A stretch of 64,000 nt of DNA from Tetrahymena elliotti 4EA (taxonomy: Eukaryota > Ciliophora > Oligohymenophorea > Hymenostomatida > Tetrahymenidae): assembly GCA_000231825.2 (NCBI GenBank), contig JH720338.1, positions 481,574-545,573 of the forward strand, written 5' to 3'. Below the pieces are notes generated by a model that worked only from the letters and a program-made list of their open reading frames with translations, made no database searches and had not been told where the DNA came from. The position numbers and the translations under genes are program-made. This document shows positions 50,184 to 63,435 of this stretch, piece after piece. The stretch's first letter is position 1. The number at the start of each line of letters is the position of its first letter.

Positions 50184-53100
50184 ATGGGTGTTTTAGATGG
50201 CAAAGAATTAGAAGTAAATTATTTATAAATCTTAATTATTTCTTATTAATAAACAAAAAGGAAACAATAAATGTTCTTGAAAAGCCTCTAGAAAAGCGCT
50301 CTAAAAATGAGCTTAGTGTTCTTATCAATTTAACAAAAGATATCCCATTTTTCAAAGAATATAGAGATAAAGGATAGAAAGAAAGTATCTTACAATATTT
50401 ATTTTGTTTTGATTATAATTTATAATTATTTAAAAATTGATAAAAGTTCATGAATAATGTGTTGCCCACATGTAGTACTAATTCGTTTAAGAGAAAGAAT
50501 ATGTCTTTGAAATAGGTAGATTAAGTTTTTATTTTACCAATTCAAGATTTAATCTAAAGATGCTTGATTTATTTTACATTGCACAATAATTAGGTACTAC
50601 GGGTGATAAGTTTTATTTGATTCTAAATGGTAAGTGTGGTATTTACATTAAAATTGGAGATCCTCCTACTCTTACATGTGTTAAAGTTATTGAAGGAGGT
50701 GCAGGGTTTGGTGAAGTAGCCTTGCTTAAAAATCAGCCTAGATTAGCATCAATATTGTGCTAAAGTGATTGTCATTTAGCTACTTTGGATAAGTAGAGCT
50801 TTATAAAAATCTTAAAATAAGCTGAAGAAGACAAATTAACTAAAGAAATGGAGTTTTTTGCCAAAATGCCCATGTTTGTAAAATGGGCATCTCATTCTCT
50901 AAAACTTTTATATTTAAATACATACAGAGTAAAATGCAAAAAAGGTGAATATCTGTTTAAAGAAGGTTAATTATCAAATGCAGCTTATATAGTTTGCTAA
51001 GGTGAATTCACTGTAAGATCAAATTAATTTTTTTTTTAAGTTTCGAATACTGCAAAAAAATTAAAATTTTATATAAGTAACTTTTTCTTTTTTTAATTTA
51101 CAGGCAACGAAGAAGTTTACATAAGAAATAGATGATGCTGAAGAGTGTCTTTAAAAATAAAAGCATGAGAGCCTCAAATTTAAAAATCTTCAAAAAGATA
51201 ACAGTCCAACCAAGAATTAAAGAGTATTAAATAATCAATATTTTTTGCATTTAATTTAAATCATTATTATTCTTTTATTAGATGGTATTTTGGCAACCTT
51301 ATGAATTATTTGGAGAGGAAGAGTTTATAGATGAAGTTTCAGATTTAGAGTTTGAAGAAAAATAAAGAAGAGAAAGAATTAGAAATGAACAAGCTCAAGA
51401 AGAATAAATGAAAATTGAAAAATAAAAAAAACTATAAAAATAATTGGAGTAAAAGAAAAAAGAATAAGAGGCCAAAAAATTACAATCTGCAAATAACAAC
51501 AGCAAAAATAATGAACAAGGTAAAGCAAAAAGTGGTTAAAATACTTCTAGTAAGATCATTCAAAAGCAAAAAGTATAAAAAAGGAGTTTGAGCTAAGTTA
51601 AAATATAACCTTAAGGTGAAGAAGATGATGATTATTCTGAAAGTGATGAAGAAAATAAATAATAAATTTAATAAAGAGTAATTCCAAAAAATAAAGAATA
51701 TTTAAGAAAATATTCAGTTTAGTGCACTAGTGTTATTGGAGAAGTTTGTATGATTAAAAAATATGATTTCATTCATCGTGTTTTAAGGGATACAATGTCT
51801 AGATAAATCATCGAAGAAAGGAATAAAATCAAAAATGGGTGGTTTTATAATAAAGTTGATGGAGTTAATAAGTTAATGAGTTATAGCGATTACTGTACAT
51901 TCTATTACACGGATATTAAATTAAGAAATAGGATATAAGGGGCCTTAGCAGAAGATGACAAGGTAGAAAATATATTTATTGTTTTTTTTTGTTTTTAAAG
52001 TTAACAAAAAAAAATTTAATTGAAAAGGAACTTAGAGAATTTGTAAATGTTGTAAAAGAAGCATTTGAATAAAATGAGACTCTTGTTAGATTTTAGAGAA
52101 AAAGGAACACTAAAAGTGAGGATATACCTCATTTTTCCTCTAAAGAAATAAAAAAATATGAAATTCCAATACATTCTTTTGGAAACAAGAGTTAAAATTT
52201 CTCTCGAATGAATGTTTTAGAAAAAGATGCATTAGAAGAAAAGGCTAAAAAGGGGGTTAGAAAACCTTCAGATATTATGGATGAACTTGTTAAAAAATTT
52301 CACTAAAATTTAAAATAAAATTATTATGCAAGATTTAAAAAAGATAGCTATGAGCAGTTCTCCTAGATGATCTAACACATTGAACATGAGGGATTAAAGT
52401 CTATGATATAATAAGATGATAAAGTAAATCCTATACTTAAAAGAGAAAAAAGCTTATCAGAAGGACTGAAGAAGTAAAGTTCTGCTCTTATTCAAATAGC
52501 TGCAGCTAAAAAGTTTTGTAAAGTTTTACTGAAAATAAGGGATAGAAATAAAAATTAATGCGAATAAAAGTAACAAAAAGATGAATTCAACTAATTAATT
52601 GATCCAAATAATGAACTGGAATAATATAATTTTAGTAATATTTAGAAAAATCCTAATACTTCATCAATAAACTAAACCTAAATCTTTGATTCTCCAAAAA
52701 GAGAATATGAGAATTAACAAACAAAGATTACAAATTCTAATTCACCAAAAACTCCTGAAACATAATTATTTCTAAGAAGAAAGTTCTTTTCAGTAGATGC
52801 CTATTAGAACAAAAATGATCTTTTCTAAGCAGAAATGAATAATGAAAGCAAAAGAGCCTGTAACTTGGCTAAAATAAATACTTAAATAGAATAAATATCA
52901 AAAGAAAATTATTAGGCAAATGAAAGTTTCTAGCAGATATTAAAAGCTAATGAAGAAAAAGAATCACCTTTAAGAAATCCCTCGTATTTTATCACTAAAA
53001 ATGTACAACATAAATCAAGATCTAAATCAAGAGAGCCCTACAAATTTGAGCTTGAAAAATTGAAAATATTTCAAATAACCTAACCTGAGATTAATAAAAG

Positions 53101-53668
53101 TATATCAAGCCTTCAGTTAGACAATAAAAACTCTTCTTAATCTACTATTGATAAATCTCCAATTATTCACTCTAGTAACAGCATACCTAATAAAATTGCC
53201 TCTTAGAGGTAAAAGATAAAGCTAATTAAAAGGATTAATTGTATTGGCAGCTAAAATGAATAAGATAATTCTGCATAAAATTTAATTAACAAATTTGGGG
53301 GAGAAAACATTTTAAATTAAAAATAGCTTAACCTGTAGCAGTTGTAAGCTAAATAAATTTCATAACTTAGAAGTGCAAAAAGTTATTAGTCAATAAATAA
53401 TAATATCATATTTTAAAGTAAATAGAATTATGCTTTCGTATCATAGAATGGCAGCTAAATACAAATTAATTAAAAGCAAAGCAATTCTATTAGTAATAGG
53501 AATGCAACAAAAACTGTCTCAACTAATACAGATACTAGTCTCATTAACGATAATTAAAGGTTTAACTAAGTCTAGCAAGGATAAGATTTATAATCTTAAT
53601 CACCCTTAAAAATTTAATAAATTATAAATAATATATTAACTCATAAAAATTAACAAATATAACAATGA
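50184..53668 (+). CDS. Cyclic nucleotide-binding protein with two CNB domains and a long disordered tail
   Basis: Seven exons: 50184-50213, 50261-50384, 50447-50515, 50594-51012, 51104-51223, 51282-51962 and 52001-53668; 1036 residues. The first CNB domain (about 45-150) has YVFEIG, GDKFYLILNG and a phosphate-binding cassette FGEVALL..QPRLAS with Glu115 and Arg124, the residues that grip the cyclic phosphate, so it should bind cAMP or cGMP. A second domain begins near 180 (CKKGEYLFKEGQLSNAAYIV), is split by a charged insertion, and ends in LFGEEEF; it lacks a clear Arg and may not bind. A coiled coil follows (about 290-360), then a Q/N/S-rich tail. No kinase or channel domain is fused. Likely a cyclic-nucleotide effector or scaffold, possibly ciliary; that is inference. 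Confidence 0.85.
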
Positions 53669-53690
53669 ATAAATAGATTTAATTACAAAT

Positions 53691-54192
53691 ATATAAAGAG
53701 TCAGTTTAATAATTAATAAAATAGTAAAATTATTATTGCTTACATTATTTATTACATTTATCATACAAAAGGTTTATTAAATCTTTTCATTTTCAATTTT
53801 TTTAATTAATAAATGTTATTTTTTATTCCTTCCTCAAGAGAAAAACAATATGATTAACTAATTTAAAATTATATTCACTTAATTAAATTATTTCTTTTCA
53901 ATTTTAAATAAAAAATATAAAATTAATCATAAAAATATAAAGAAGGAATCAGTTTAATAATAAATAAAATAATCAAATTATTATTGCTTTTTTTATTTAT
54001 TACATTTATCAGACAAAAAATTTATTAAATCATTTAATTTCCAAATTTTTAATTAAAAAATGCTATTTTTCATAATAATTTTGTTCCACTTCAAAAAAAA
54101 ATAAATCAAAAAGTGATTAACTAATTTATTTTATACACTTAATTAAATTATTTGCTTTCATTTTTAAATAAAAAACACTAAATTAATTTAAT
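53691..54192. repeat. Tandem duplication, two copies of about 244-255 bp
   Basis: Copy 1 (53691-53934) and copy 2 (53935-54192) share, in the same order, ATATAAAGA, CAGTTTAATAAT, AAATTATTATTGCTT, TTTATTACATTTATCA, TTTATTAAATC, TTAATTAA, GATTAACTAATTTA and CACTTAATTAAATTATTT. Identity by eye is high but with several indels. It lies just after the CNB gene stop, so copy 1 may be partly 3' UTR. Confidence 0.75.
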
Positions 54193-54386
54193 CAACAACA
54201 AATAATATTTTAACACATAAAAATTTATAAATTTTCCCTCTTAATAAATAAAATTAATAATTAAAAAATTTAATTAGAATCTACTTTAAAAGAATAAATG
54301 AAATAATTTAATAATTGTTTTATTCTTTCAATATTCAAATTTTTATTTGATTTTTTATTAAAAAATTTTTAATTTAATTTCTAGAT

Positions 54387-54394
54387 AAAAAAAA
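54387..54394 (-). terminator. RNA polymerase III terminator
   Basis: Eight T on the minus strand, three to ten bases after the 3' end of the degenerate tRNA-Lys(CTT) sequence. Confidence 0.7.
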
Positions 54395-54396
54395 TT

Positions 54397-54469
54397 AGCC
54401 CGCCGTGGGGCTTGAACCCAGGACCACAAGATTAAGAGTCTTGTGCTCTACCAATTGAGCTAGGGGCGG
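54397..54469 (-). tRNA. tRNA-Lys (CTT), degenerate copy, probable tRNA pseudogene
   Basis: Same layout as the good copy at 55856-55928, with anticodon loop CTCTTAA and stems CAAGA/TCTTG intact. The 5' acceptor strand is CCGCCCC against 3' GGCGGGC, giving three mismatches (positions 1-72, 3-70, 5-68); the T stem CTGGG/CCCAC has a further C-C mismatch. The 5' strand looks like GCCCGCC with two bases lost. The D loop also differs (AATTGGTA). It is unlikely to mature normally. Confidence 0.75.
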
Positions 54470-55855
54470 AAAGATTTATTATCTAAAATAAAAAAACAAT
54501 TTCCTCAAAATTAAACTTTTTTATGATTTAATTATTATTTAAATAATGATTTAATGAATAATTTTTATTGTTCCTTAATAAAATATCTAGAGCTACTTAA
54601 AACTGATATAATTAAAGATAATTAGGATGCCTAATAGAATAATTCTTTTAAATATTATCTTCAAATAATCTAAAACAAACTAAAATTATATAATTTTTTT
54701 TAAAATGTTTCTGATTGATAATCTCTCTTTTTGATTATATTTAATAAATAGTAAGTTTTTCCTAAAACTAAAAATTTCTTCTTTATGTAAATTTTATAAA
54801 TAAATTTCATCATTTTGAATTGAGAAACAAAAAATTTTATTATTTTGTTGGAAAACTTTTTTTATAAATCATTTGTATTCAAAATAATAATTATTTAATA
54901 GTTTAATATTTACTAAGAACCTTCATAAAGAATTTCAATAATAAAATATAAAGAGCATAACATAAGAATAAAATAATAAAATGAAATAAAATATTCTAAA
55001 TTTATTTTTACCAAAATAAAACTTGATTTCTAATTTAATAGAATTATGCAGTAAAAATTTCAATTGTAAGCCAATTTACAATTTATTAAGGAAAAGCACA
55101 AAAAGTAAATTAGATCCCACAAAAATTGGATGTTTGCTTCTCTTAAAAATTTTTTGAGTGGAGATATTAATATTTTAAAGTAAAAGTAAAATTGTTTGTG
55201 ATAATAGTAATTTGAGAGATTTTCTTTTTTGTAAATATTATAAAATATCTTTGATGAAAACCATAATTTTTTATATTTGCTAAGACATTAGCTTCATTTT
55301 CATAATTAAAATTTTTAAATGGAAATTTTGTATTTATCACTTACATATTTTCTATTTTTCTTCTGTAATCTAAAAAATTTGATTTTTCTCTTTTCAGAAT
55401 TCTGTTGGTAAATTTGAAGCGAAATCTTAAAAGTAGATGAATTTAATTTCTGCCACAATAAATAAAATTTTTTTCTCTAAATTAAAATAGAATTGGCATT
55501 AGCTTTTTAATATAATAATTGAAATCTTAAAAATTGGATTCATTCTTTTTCTTTTTATCTCTAATAATTAATCTTTCATTTTTTTTTTTGAAATGAAAAG
55601 TAATATTAGAATTCATTGATATCAAAGTAAATATGGAAAATTAATATAAAAAAATTAATATTTTTTTCTTCTATTCTTACTTATTTTATTTTTGAATCTG
55701 AAGTGAGTAGAGAGATACTTTAATTCAAGATTCACTATTTTTTAAATTAATTGATAAACAAAGAAAGTTTTTGTAATTTTTTGATTTAAATATTCTTTAA
55801 TATTTTGTAGGTTACTTGATATGTGATTATATTAGAATAATTTTAAAAAAATATT
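54470..55855. other. AT-rich intergenic region
   Basis: Low-complexity sequence between the two CTT tRNA copies. No gene recognised. Confidence 0.5.
55845..55851 (-). terminator. RNA polymerase III terminator
   Basis: Seven T on the minus strand, four bases after the tRNA 3' end. Confidence 0.8.
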
Positions 55856-55928
55856 AGCCCGCCGTGGGGCTCGAACCCACGACCACAAGATTAAGAGTCT
55901 TGCGCTCTACCGACTGAGCTAGGCGGGC
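55856..55928 (-). tRNA. tRNA-Lys, anticodon CTT
   Basis: 73 nt with a perfect 7-bp acceptor (GCCCGCC/GGCGGGC), D arm GCTC-AGTCGGTA-GAGC, anticodon stem CAAGA/TCTTG around CTCTTAA, T arm GTGGG-TTCGAGC-CCCAC and discriminator T. No intron. Confidence 0.97.
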
Positions 55929-56424
55929 GGAATGATTAAATACTAGATTTTATTTGAGAATTTTTTTTTTGGATAATTATTTTCTTTTAATGTATTAAAC
56001 ATAAATTTGAGTAAGATGCTTGTAAGTTTATTCAAAGAAAACATTTTAAATTTGCAGAATTTATCCAAACAAAAAAAATTTTTCCATTATAATTGATTTT
56101 GTAACACAGTATGCATTAATATGAAATATGGGGTTAAAAATAACTCTAAATTTTAAATTACACATTTGCTCTAGAACCTTTTTTTTCACTAATATTGATT
56201 AAATTATTGTAAATTGCTATAGAGAAGTGATTCACAAATTGTATATTGTGTTAATTGAAAAATAATAAATAAGCTGACTGTAATAATCAAGTTTTGAGTA
56301 AAATAAGAAGTAATTTAATGATCATAAATTAAGTATTATTAAACAAAAAAAGATAAAACACATAACTGAATAATTAATAAAAATTAGATAAAAGCACAAA
56401 CAATATTTTCAAGAAGAATAATAA
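55929..56424. other. AT-rich intergenic region
   Basis: Upstream of tRNA-Lys(CTT) (minus) and of the cysteine-rich protein gene (plus). Nothing else recognised. Confidence 0.5.
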
Positions 56425-59400
56425 ATGATTTCAAGCTTCATCAAAAAATTTATAATTATTCTCATCAGTAATGTTTATTTATATTTATAATCTAAACTAT
56501 AATTTTAAATACGCTTAATTATATTAGTACTACTATTATATTTAATTGAAGTAAGTTGCTTTGCTTAATAAGATTCTTATCTTGGCTTTACTCACTTAGT
56601 AGAAGTATTTTTATAGTTATCAGACAACAACAAATTAAACATAACTATTATAAACAATCTTGGTAATGTAGATTAGTTAAAATTATTCTTTTCACTAGAT
56701 ACATTTGATACTTAAAATAAGTACTTATTTATTTAATATTTTAATATTAATTGTTCTTAACATTTTTTTCACAAAAAAGTTTCCTTTTGGATAATAATAG
56801 TTTGTAATATCGAGTTTTTAATTAAGAAAATTGCTTTATATTTTTAGATTAATTTACTTAAACAAAGTACACTGTTCAAATATTAGTTAACCAAGCTTTT
56901 CAATCACAAAAATTTTTAAATGTCTAGCTGAAATCAAACTCTTTTGAACAAATTCATGGCATCATTAGTAAACTTTAAATAAAAAAGTAAATTTCATTCA
57001 TTCATTCATTCATTAATTCCCTAAAAATTATGTAAATATTCTGTTTTACTTATTAATTTTAATAAATTTAGAGTTGAATATAAGAAGAATAAGCTTTGTT
57101 ACTCAATTAATTCTTCTTTTGTCCTGTTAAAAAAATCTTACACTTTGTAAGAGTTGAATTATTTAGAAGAAATTCATTAATCTAAACTTTTTTCCTCTCT
57201 TGATGACTTTAAAGACTTGAAACTAAATTAACTAAAAGCACAGATTTAACAGAAGTTTGCTCATGGTGAAAAGTAGAGGTATGAAAGATTGCTTAGAGAT
57301 GATGATGACGACGATGATGATGATGATGATGATGATAACAAATAAGATAAAAAGAATAAATGTAAAAATGGTTAAACTTAAAATGATAAATGTGTATGTT
57401 ATAGTGGATATTACTATGATGATAAGGAGGAGAAATGTAGAAGATGTGACATCAATAATTGCTAGCAATGTGAAACTAACAGAAAATGTTCTAGTTGTAA
57501 TTAAGGTTACTGGCTCAAAAGAGATAATAAAAAAGATGAATGTGAGAGATGTTCTGCTTCAAATTGCCTTTCATGCCCAAATGATAAATGCAATTAATGT
57601 TATACTCTTTATGCTTTTAATACAAAAGGAAGTTGTGTCTAATGTGATACTAAATAAGGTTATTTTATTGATATTAATTAAGTTTGTTAGTAATGTAAAA
57701 GTTGCTAATAATGCCAAGGAGGAGCAGGCAATTAATGCCTTGCTAATACTTGTATCAAAGGAACTAAATTTATTCCCTAAACTAATAATCCATAATTCGG
57801 TACTTGCCTTAGCTGTGACACATAAAATGGGTTCTTTATCAGTAATTCATAGTGCCTAAAATGTCATAGTTCTTGTAAAACTTGTGAAGGTCCCTTAGCA
57901 ACTAATTGTTTAACTTGCTAGAGTGGCTAAATAATACTTGAGCAAAATAATTAATGTGGTTTCTGTGATTCAACTTAAGGATTATTTATAGATTAAGGTT
58001 CTAATAAATGCAAACCTTGTAATCTAAATTGTAAAACCTGCTAAAATACCAGTAACAAATGTACTTCTTGCTAATCTAATATGGGCTTAGATGATTATAA
58101 TAAATGTATTAGTTGTTTGTAATAAGATGGATTGTTTATTGATTAAAGTGGTAAATGTAACAAATGTGATATATCTTGTAAAACTTGCTCAAAAGCTGGT
58201 GCTTAGAATTGCTTTTAATGTGCTGTTGGATATTATTTAGATTAATAAATATGCAAAAAATGTGATTAAAATTAAGGTTTTTTTGTAGCTTCAGATTAAA
58301 CATGCTAAAAATGTAATGAGCTGTGCGCAACTTGTATTTCAAATGGAAACAGCAAATAAAGTTGCTTAACATGTAAAGGCAATAATAAATGGATTTATTA
58401 GGATTATAACTCTCTTAACGATAATTAAATGTTTTGTGGCCTATGTAAAACAAATGATGGATATTTTATTGATTCTAATGGAATCTGTAAAAAATGTCCA
58501 TAGAATTGTGCATAATGTAGATAAACAAATGGAACTTTATACTGTATTAAATGTTCGACTAACTACTACTTTGAAGGAGATACCAATATTTGTAAATCTT
58601 GTGAAACTAATTCAGGAAAATACATAGAAAATGTCAATAAATGCAAATAATGTGATCTTTCATGTTCCACATGCACTGGGGGAGATGCTAAAAATTGCAT
58701 TACTTGTTTAGCTGGGCTTATTATACACCAAGAGAGTAGAATGTGTGTTAAATGTGATTAACCAGGAGAAATGAAAAGTAAGGACTCAATGACATGCTTA
58801 AAGTGTAAGGGAAACTGTAAGTATTGTAATCCTTCTATATTAAGCTCTTGCACTAGTTGCCAACCAGGATTCTATTTGATGCCTGATAACTCTTGTTAAG
58901 TATGTGATGGGAATTAATATATCACTTCTTTTAATTATTGCCTTCCTTGTCATTACAGTTGCAATGGATGCTAATCAGAAAAAAGTAATGAATGCAAATA
59001 ATGTGCTACTGGATATGCTAAAAAAGGTAATACAATCTTATCTGAATGTATTTAGTGTCCTTCTTAAAGATACTTTGTAGATTCTAACAAAGTATGTGTT
59101 TAATGTCATGATAGTTGCTTAGAATGCAATGGGACTGGATCTTCACAATGCACAAAGTGTATTAAAGAAGAAGAAGATCCCTCAACAAATGCAGGATAAT
59201 GCTCAAAAGTTTGTTTACTCAGCTAATATTATAATACAGAAATTAATAATTGCAAAAATTGTGATAGTTCATGTAAAACTTGCAGGAATAAAAAAGTAGG
59301 GGAAAAAGAAACTGATTCATGTATTGAATGTGCTGGATCAAAGAAATAAATGGCTAATAGCTTTGCAAGTAATTTATTAGGTTCTAATACACAATTTAGC

Positions 59401-62400
59401 TGTGTTGATTGTGATACAAATAATGGATTCTATTCTGATAACATAAAATGCTACAAATGCTAAGCTGAATTTTGTAAAGTTTGTTTTGGTGAAAATGGAT
59501 CTAATTGCTCTAATTGCTAAGCAGGAAAATATTTGCTTAATAACAAATGTGTTGATTGTGACTAATCTGGATATTATAAAACAAGTCACCCTACTGCAGG
59601 AGGATAATGCAACTAATGTTCTTCAAATTGCAAATAATGTGATGGACCTGATAATGTCAAATGTTAACTATGTATGGATAACTTCTACTTCAATTAAAAT
59701 AAAGAGTGTGTAAATTGTCCAGATGAACTTTTCTATAAATCCAATGGTGAGTGCAAAAGCTGTCATTAAAAATGCTTGAAATGTGAAAATGGAAGTGATG
59801 AATCAAACTGTACTGTGTGTAAAGATAATTTATACTTAATTGAAGGTAAATGCTAGTCATGTCCATCAACCAAATATTTTGAAAATAGAGCCATAAATTA
59901 ATGCATGAAATGTGATGATTCTTGTGAAACTTGTTCAGGGTAGGCAAAAGAAGATTGCATTGTATGTAAGTAAGGATTTTATTTTTTTGAAGAAAATAGT
60001 AAAAAAATTTGTAAATTATGTGATGAAAATAATGGTTTTTTTGTCAATTCTGATTCTTTTTGCAAGCCATGTCATTCATCTTGTACAACTTGCCATGGAT
60101 AAAATGATAATTAGTGTTCTACCTGTAAATATGGTCTTTCTATGACTAAAGAATCAACCTGTATTTCATGTGTTAGTTCTGATGGCTTATTTATTGATCC
60201 TGTAACCAAAATATGTGAAAAATGCCATGTAAATTGTAAAACTTGTAATGGAGCTAGTTAGAACAGCTGTCTAACTTGTAAAGATGGATAATTTTTAAAT
60301 GAGAATGGAATGTGTACTGAGTGCAAAGGTTTTGGGGAATCTCAAGACTTAAAAAATAAGACATGCTTTAAATGCCATGAATCTTGTTTAACATGTGATG
60401 GGTCTTCTTCATCTAATTGCTTAATCTGTAAAGCTTCTCTCTTTTATTTCAAGCAAGAGAAATCTTGTAAAGATTGTCCTTAAGAAAAATACTTTATTAA
60501 AGACTCTTAATGCTTAAAATGTCATGAATCTTGTAAAACTTGTGATGGAGAGTTAAATTCTGACTGCATAAGCTGTTAAGATAACCTTTCTTGGAACTCA
60601 TAAGATTTATGTGAGAAATGCCCCACTTTAGGTTTTCATATTGATTAGGAGAATACATGCAAATAGTGCCCCTCCAAATGTAATAAGTGTGTTAATGATT
60701 CAGAATGCATAGAATGTTAGAATGGATATCTTCTTAATGAGACCACTAAATAATGTGTAAAGTGCGAGAATCAAGCAGGTTATTATTCTGATTTAAAGTT
60801 AAAACTATGCAGAAAATGTGATTCTTCATGCAGTTTATGCAAGGGCCCAAGTAACAAAGACTGTATATCATGCAATGAAAATTATTTTAATATGGGTTAA
60901 AATGCTTGTGTATTTTGTCCAATAACTGAATTGTTTGATAAGCAAGCTAAGAATTGTTAGGATTGTGAGAAAAGATGTTCAATATGCTCAGAAAGTGATG
61001 TTTATGAGGAGTTCCAAACTAAAGAAATAAAGTAAGATAGTAAAATATGCTAATAGTGCTAATGCAGTAAATGTTAAAATGGCTTTAATCTAATTAATGG
61101 AGCTTGTGTATCTGATTGTAATAAATTTGGTGAAAATTTTGAACAAGATCCTAATAGATAAGTCTGTAGATGTAGTTAAGGTTACTAATATCAGATTTAT
61201 GATCAAATTTCAAAAAACAGTAAGCCATATTGTTCTAAAATTATTCCAAATGGATATTTTTGTACAATAAATAACAAATGCTATAAATGCAGTGACAACT
61301 GCTAATCTTGTTTATCTGTATCTCAGTGTGCTATTTGCGATTATGGATTTTATGTATGGGAAGGTAAGTGTGTACCACAGTGCTTTGAAGAGAGAAATAT
61401 AGTTTAAAGTGAAGACAATAAGATTTGTTAGTGCAAGCAAGGGTATTAATATTTTCCTGCTGATAGTGAAAATAATGAGAGTATATGCCTTGAGCCTCTA
61501 AAATTAGTGAAAGTAGAAATTTCAAATGCATATTTGAGTGAAGGTGATAAAAAATATTCTAGTTCTCTAAATAATATTGTTGTATTACATTTTAATAGAA
61601 CACCAAGAAAGGATGAAAGATAAGATTTTTAAATTTTCATTAACCCTTCAAGTTTAGTTAAAGATAAAGATTATTTTATTGTTTCTCAAGAGTTTAAAGA
61701 CAACACAATAATAGTCGAAATAGAAGTTGATTAAAATATAAGAGTAAATGAAATAAAATACACTTTAAATGGAGAAGATCATACAATTTAACTTTAAAAT
61801 GTAATATTCAGTTCAAAAGATTATAATAAAGATTAGTAAGGCTAATCTAACTAAGCAACACAAGCAGTAGAAGGACTTAGCTAAGCACTAACACCTTCTG
61901 AAGGAAATGTGAAGGTTCTCCTAGATAACTTGAAGAGATTTTAAATATTGTGTTTCTTATCCAACTTTGTTTAGGTATTAGCACCCATAACTATTTTTAA
62001 AGATTCCTTACCACCTCAAGTTTATATAGGAGGTCAGTTAGGGGCATCATTTATTTTCACTGAGTTGAAACCATCTAATGAAATAAATTTTAGCTCTAAC
62101 AGCACTATTTCTAGTAGCACAAATAACAAGACTAATTTAAGATAATTAGAACAAGTAAATGATGAATTTTATAAGAATTAAGAATAAAATTTATCTGTTG
62201 ATGAAAATAACAATGAAAGAAAAACATATTAAATTGAATAGCTTAACTAAAATAATTCAACATCTTTTTCAAATTCTGGAGATTAAAATAACCCTAATAA
62301 AGAATAAGAAATAGATGCAGCTAGAGAAAAAAAGAGAGGAAATCATACCAGACCATCACCTCCTAAAAATAACACCACTGACTAGAGTTAGTAAAAAGAC

Positions 62401-63435
62401 TAAGATTAAATTTAATAAAGCTCTATTTTATAAGTTCTCTCAGGATATGGATTATAGCCTTATCTATACAGTAATTTTATTTTTGCTCATTTAATTATAG
62501 TAATATCTTCAATAATTATATTATTATGCCTTATTGCCAGAATAACACTTCCTGGTAAATAATATACTCTTTTGATTGTAGATAAAAGCACAAACTTTGT
62601 TTGCTCATTCACATAAGGATCAATAACTTCAGGGTTATTCTCTATTTATTACTCCTTATAATTTGCTTCAGGAAGAGGATTAGCAATATTTTAATTGTTA
62701 ATTAATATTATATTTGTTTTAGAAATGTTTTATTTGCTCAGGTCTAGAAACGTTGAGTATATAGAGAATAAAATACCTAATTTCCTAGATGGAATAGATC
62801 CTAAACTAAAAGGAGCTAAGTCATATATATTCATTTCTTTCCTTAAGAAATACTTCATCATAACCTTATTTTTGCTTCTTCCTAACTCTCCAGTGACTTG
62901 CTCATTCATAGTATCAGCTCTTTTCTTATTGCAAGGACTCTATTTACTAAAATTTAGATTCTTCAAACTAAAAATTATAAATTTTATTAAAATATTTTAA
63001 GAATTTCTGATTGCAACTTTTTTTGTGATATTAGGAGTCTGTATGATAAAATATAGAAATATTCTAGAGCAAGATGTTATTTCTACAGAAGCTTTATTAG
63101 AAACAAAGTAATTTAGCTATTGCTTGATTATATTTATCTTAATATGTTTAAGTGTTAGCTTGATCATATTTTTGATTAGATTAGCTATTATTTTTGGTTA
63201 ATCTGCCTTAGAAATATTCAATTATTTAAAAAACCGTAACAAAAAAAATCTTTTAAAATAAGAAGAATTAATTATTATTTCCCTTAATAGTACACCAATT
63301 ACCTCCTTTAAATTTTCTAAGAAATAACTGCATATTCATTCACATAGTTCTAAAAACATTTCTTTGTTAAATGTAAAATAAACAACACTTAAAAAGAGTC
63401 CATCACCTAACCTAACATAAATTTTTGATGATTGA
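56425..63435 (+). CDS. Giant furin-like cysteine-rich repeat membrane protein
   Basis: Three exons, 56425-56720, 56780-56986 and 57072-63435, 2288 residues. The N terminus has a hydrophobic leader (about 5-48). Residues 244-255 are twelve Asp in a row. From about 264 to 1640 the protein is a tandem array of furin/growth-factor-receptor-like cysteine repeats of the form CxxCxxSCxTCxG...NCxTCxxGxxL, for example CHESCKTCDGEL. A beta-rich linker and a Q/N-rich segment (about 1840-1960) follow, then five or so membrane helices: about 1966-1990, 2035-2056, 2094-2127, 2145-2163 and 2183-2211. The long array should face outside or the lumen. Ciliates have large families of these; the ligand is unknown. 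Intron 1 was chosen because it alone keeps the frame through FLLDNNSLQYRVFNQE. Intron 2 contains an ATTC microsatellite. Confidence 0.9.
56993..57014. repeat. ATTC microsatellite within an intron
   Basis: About five copies of ATTC/TTCA in intron 2 of the cysteine-rich protein gene. Confidence 0.85.
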
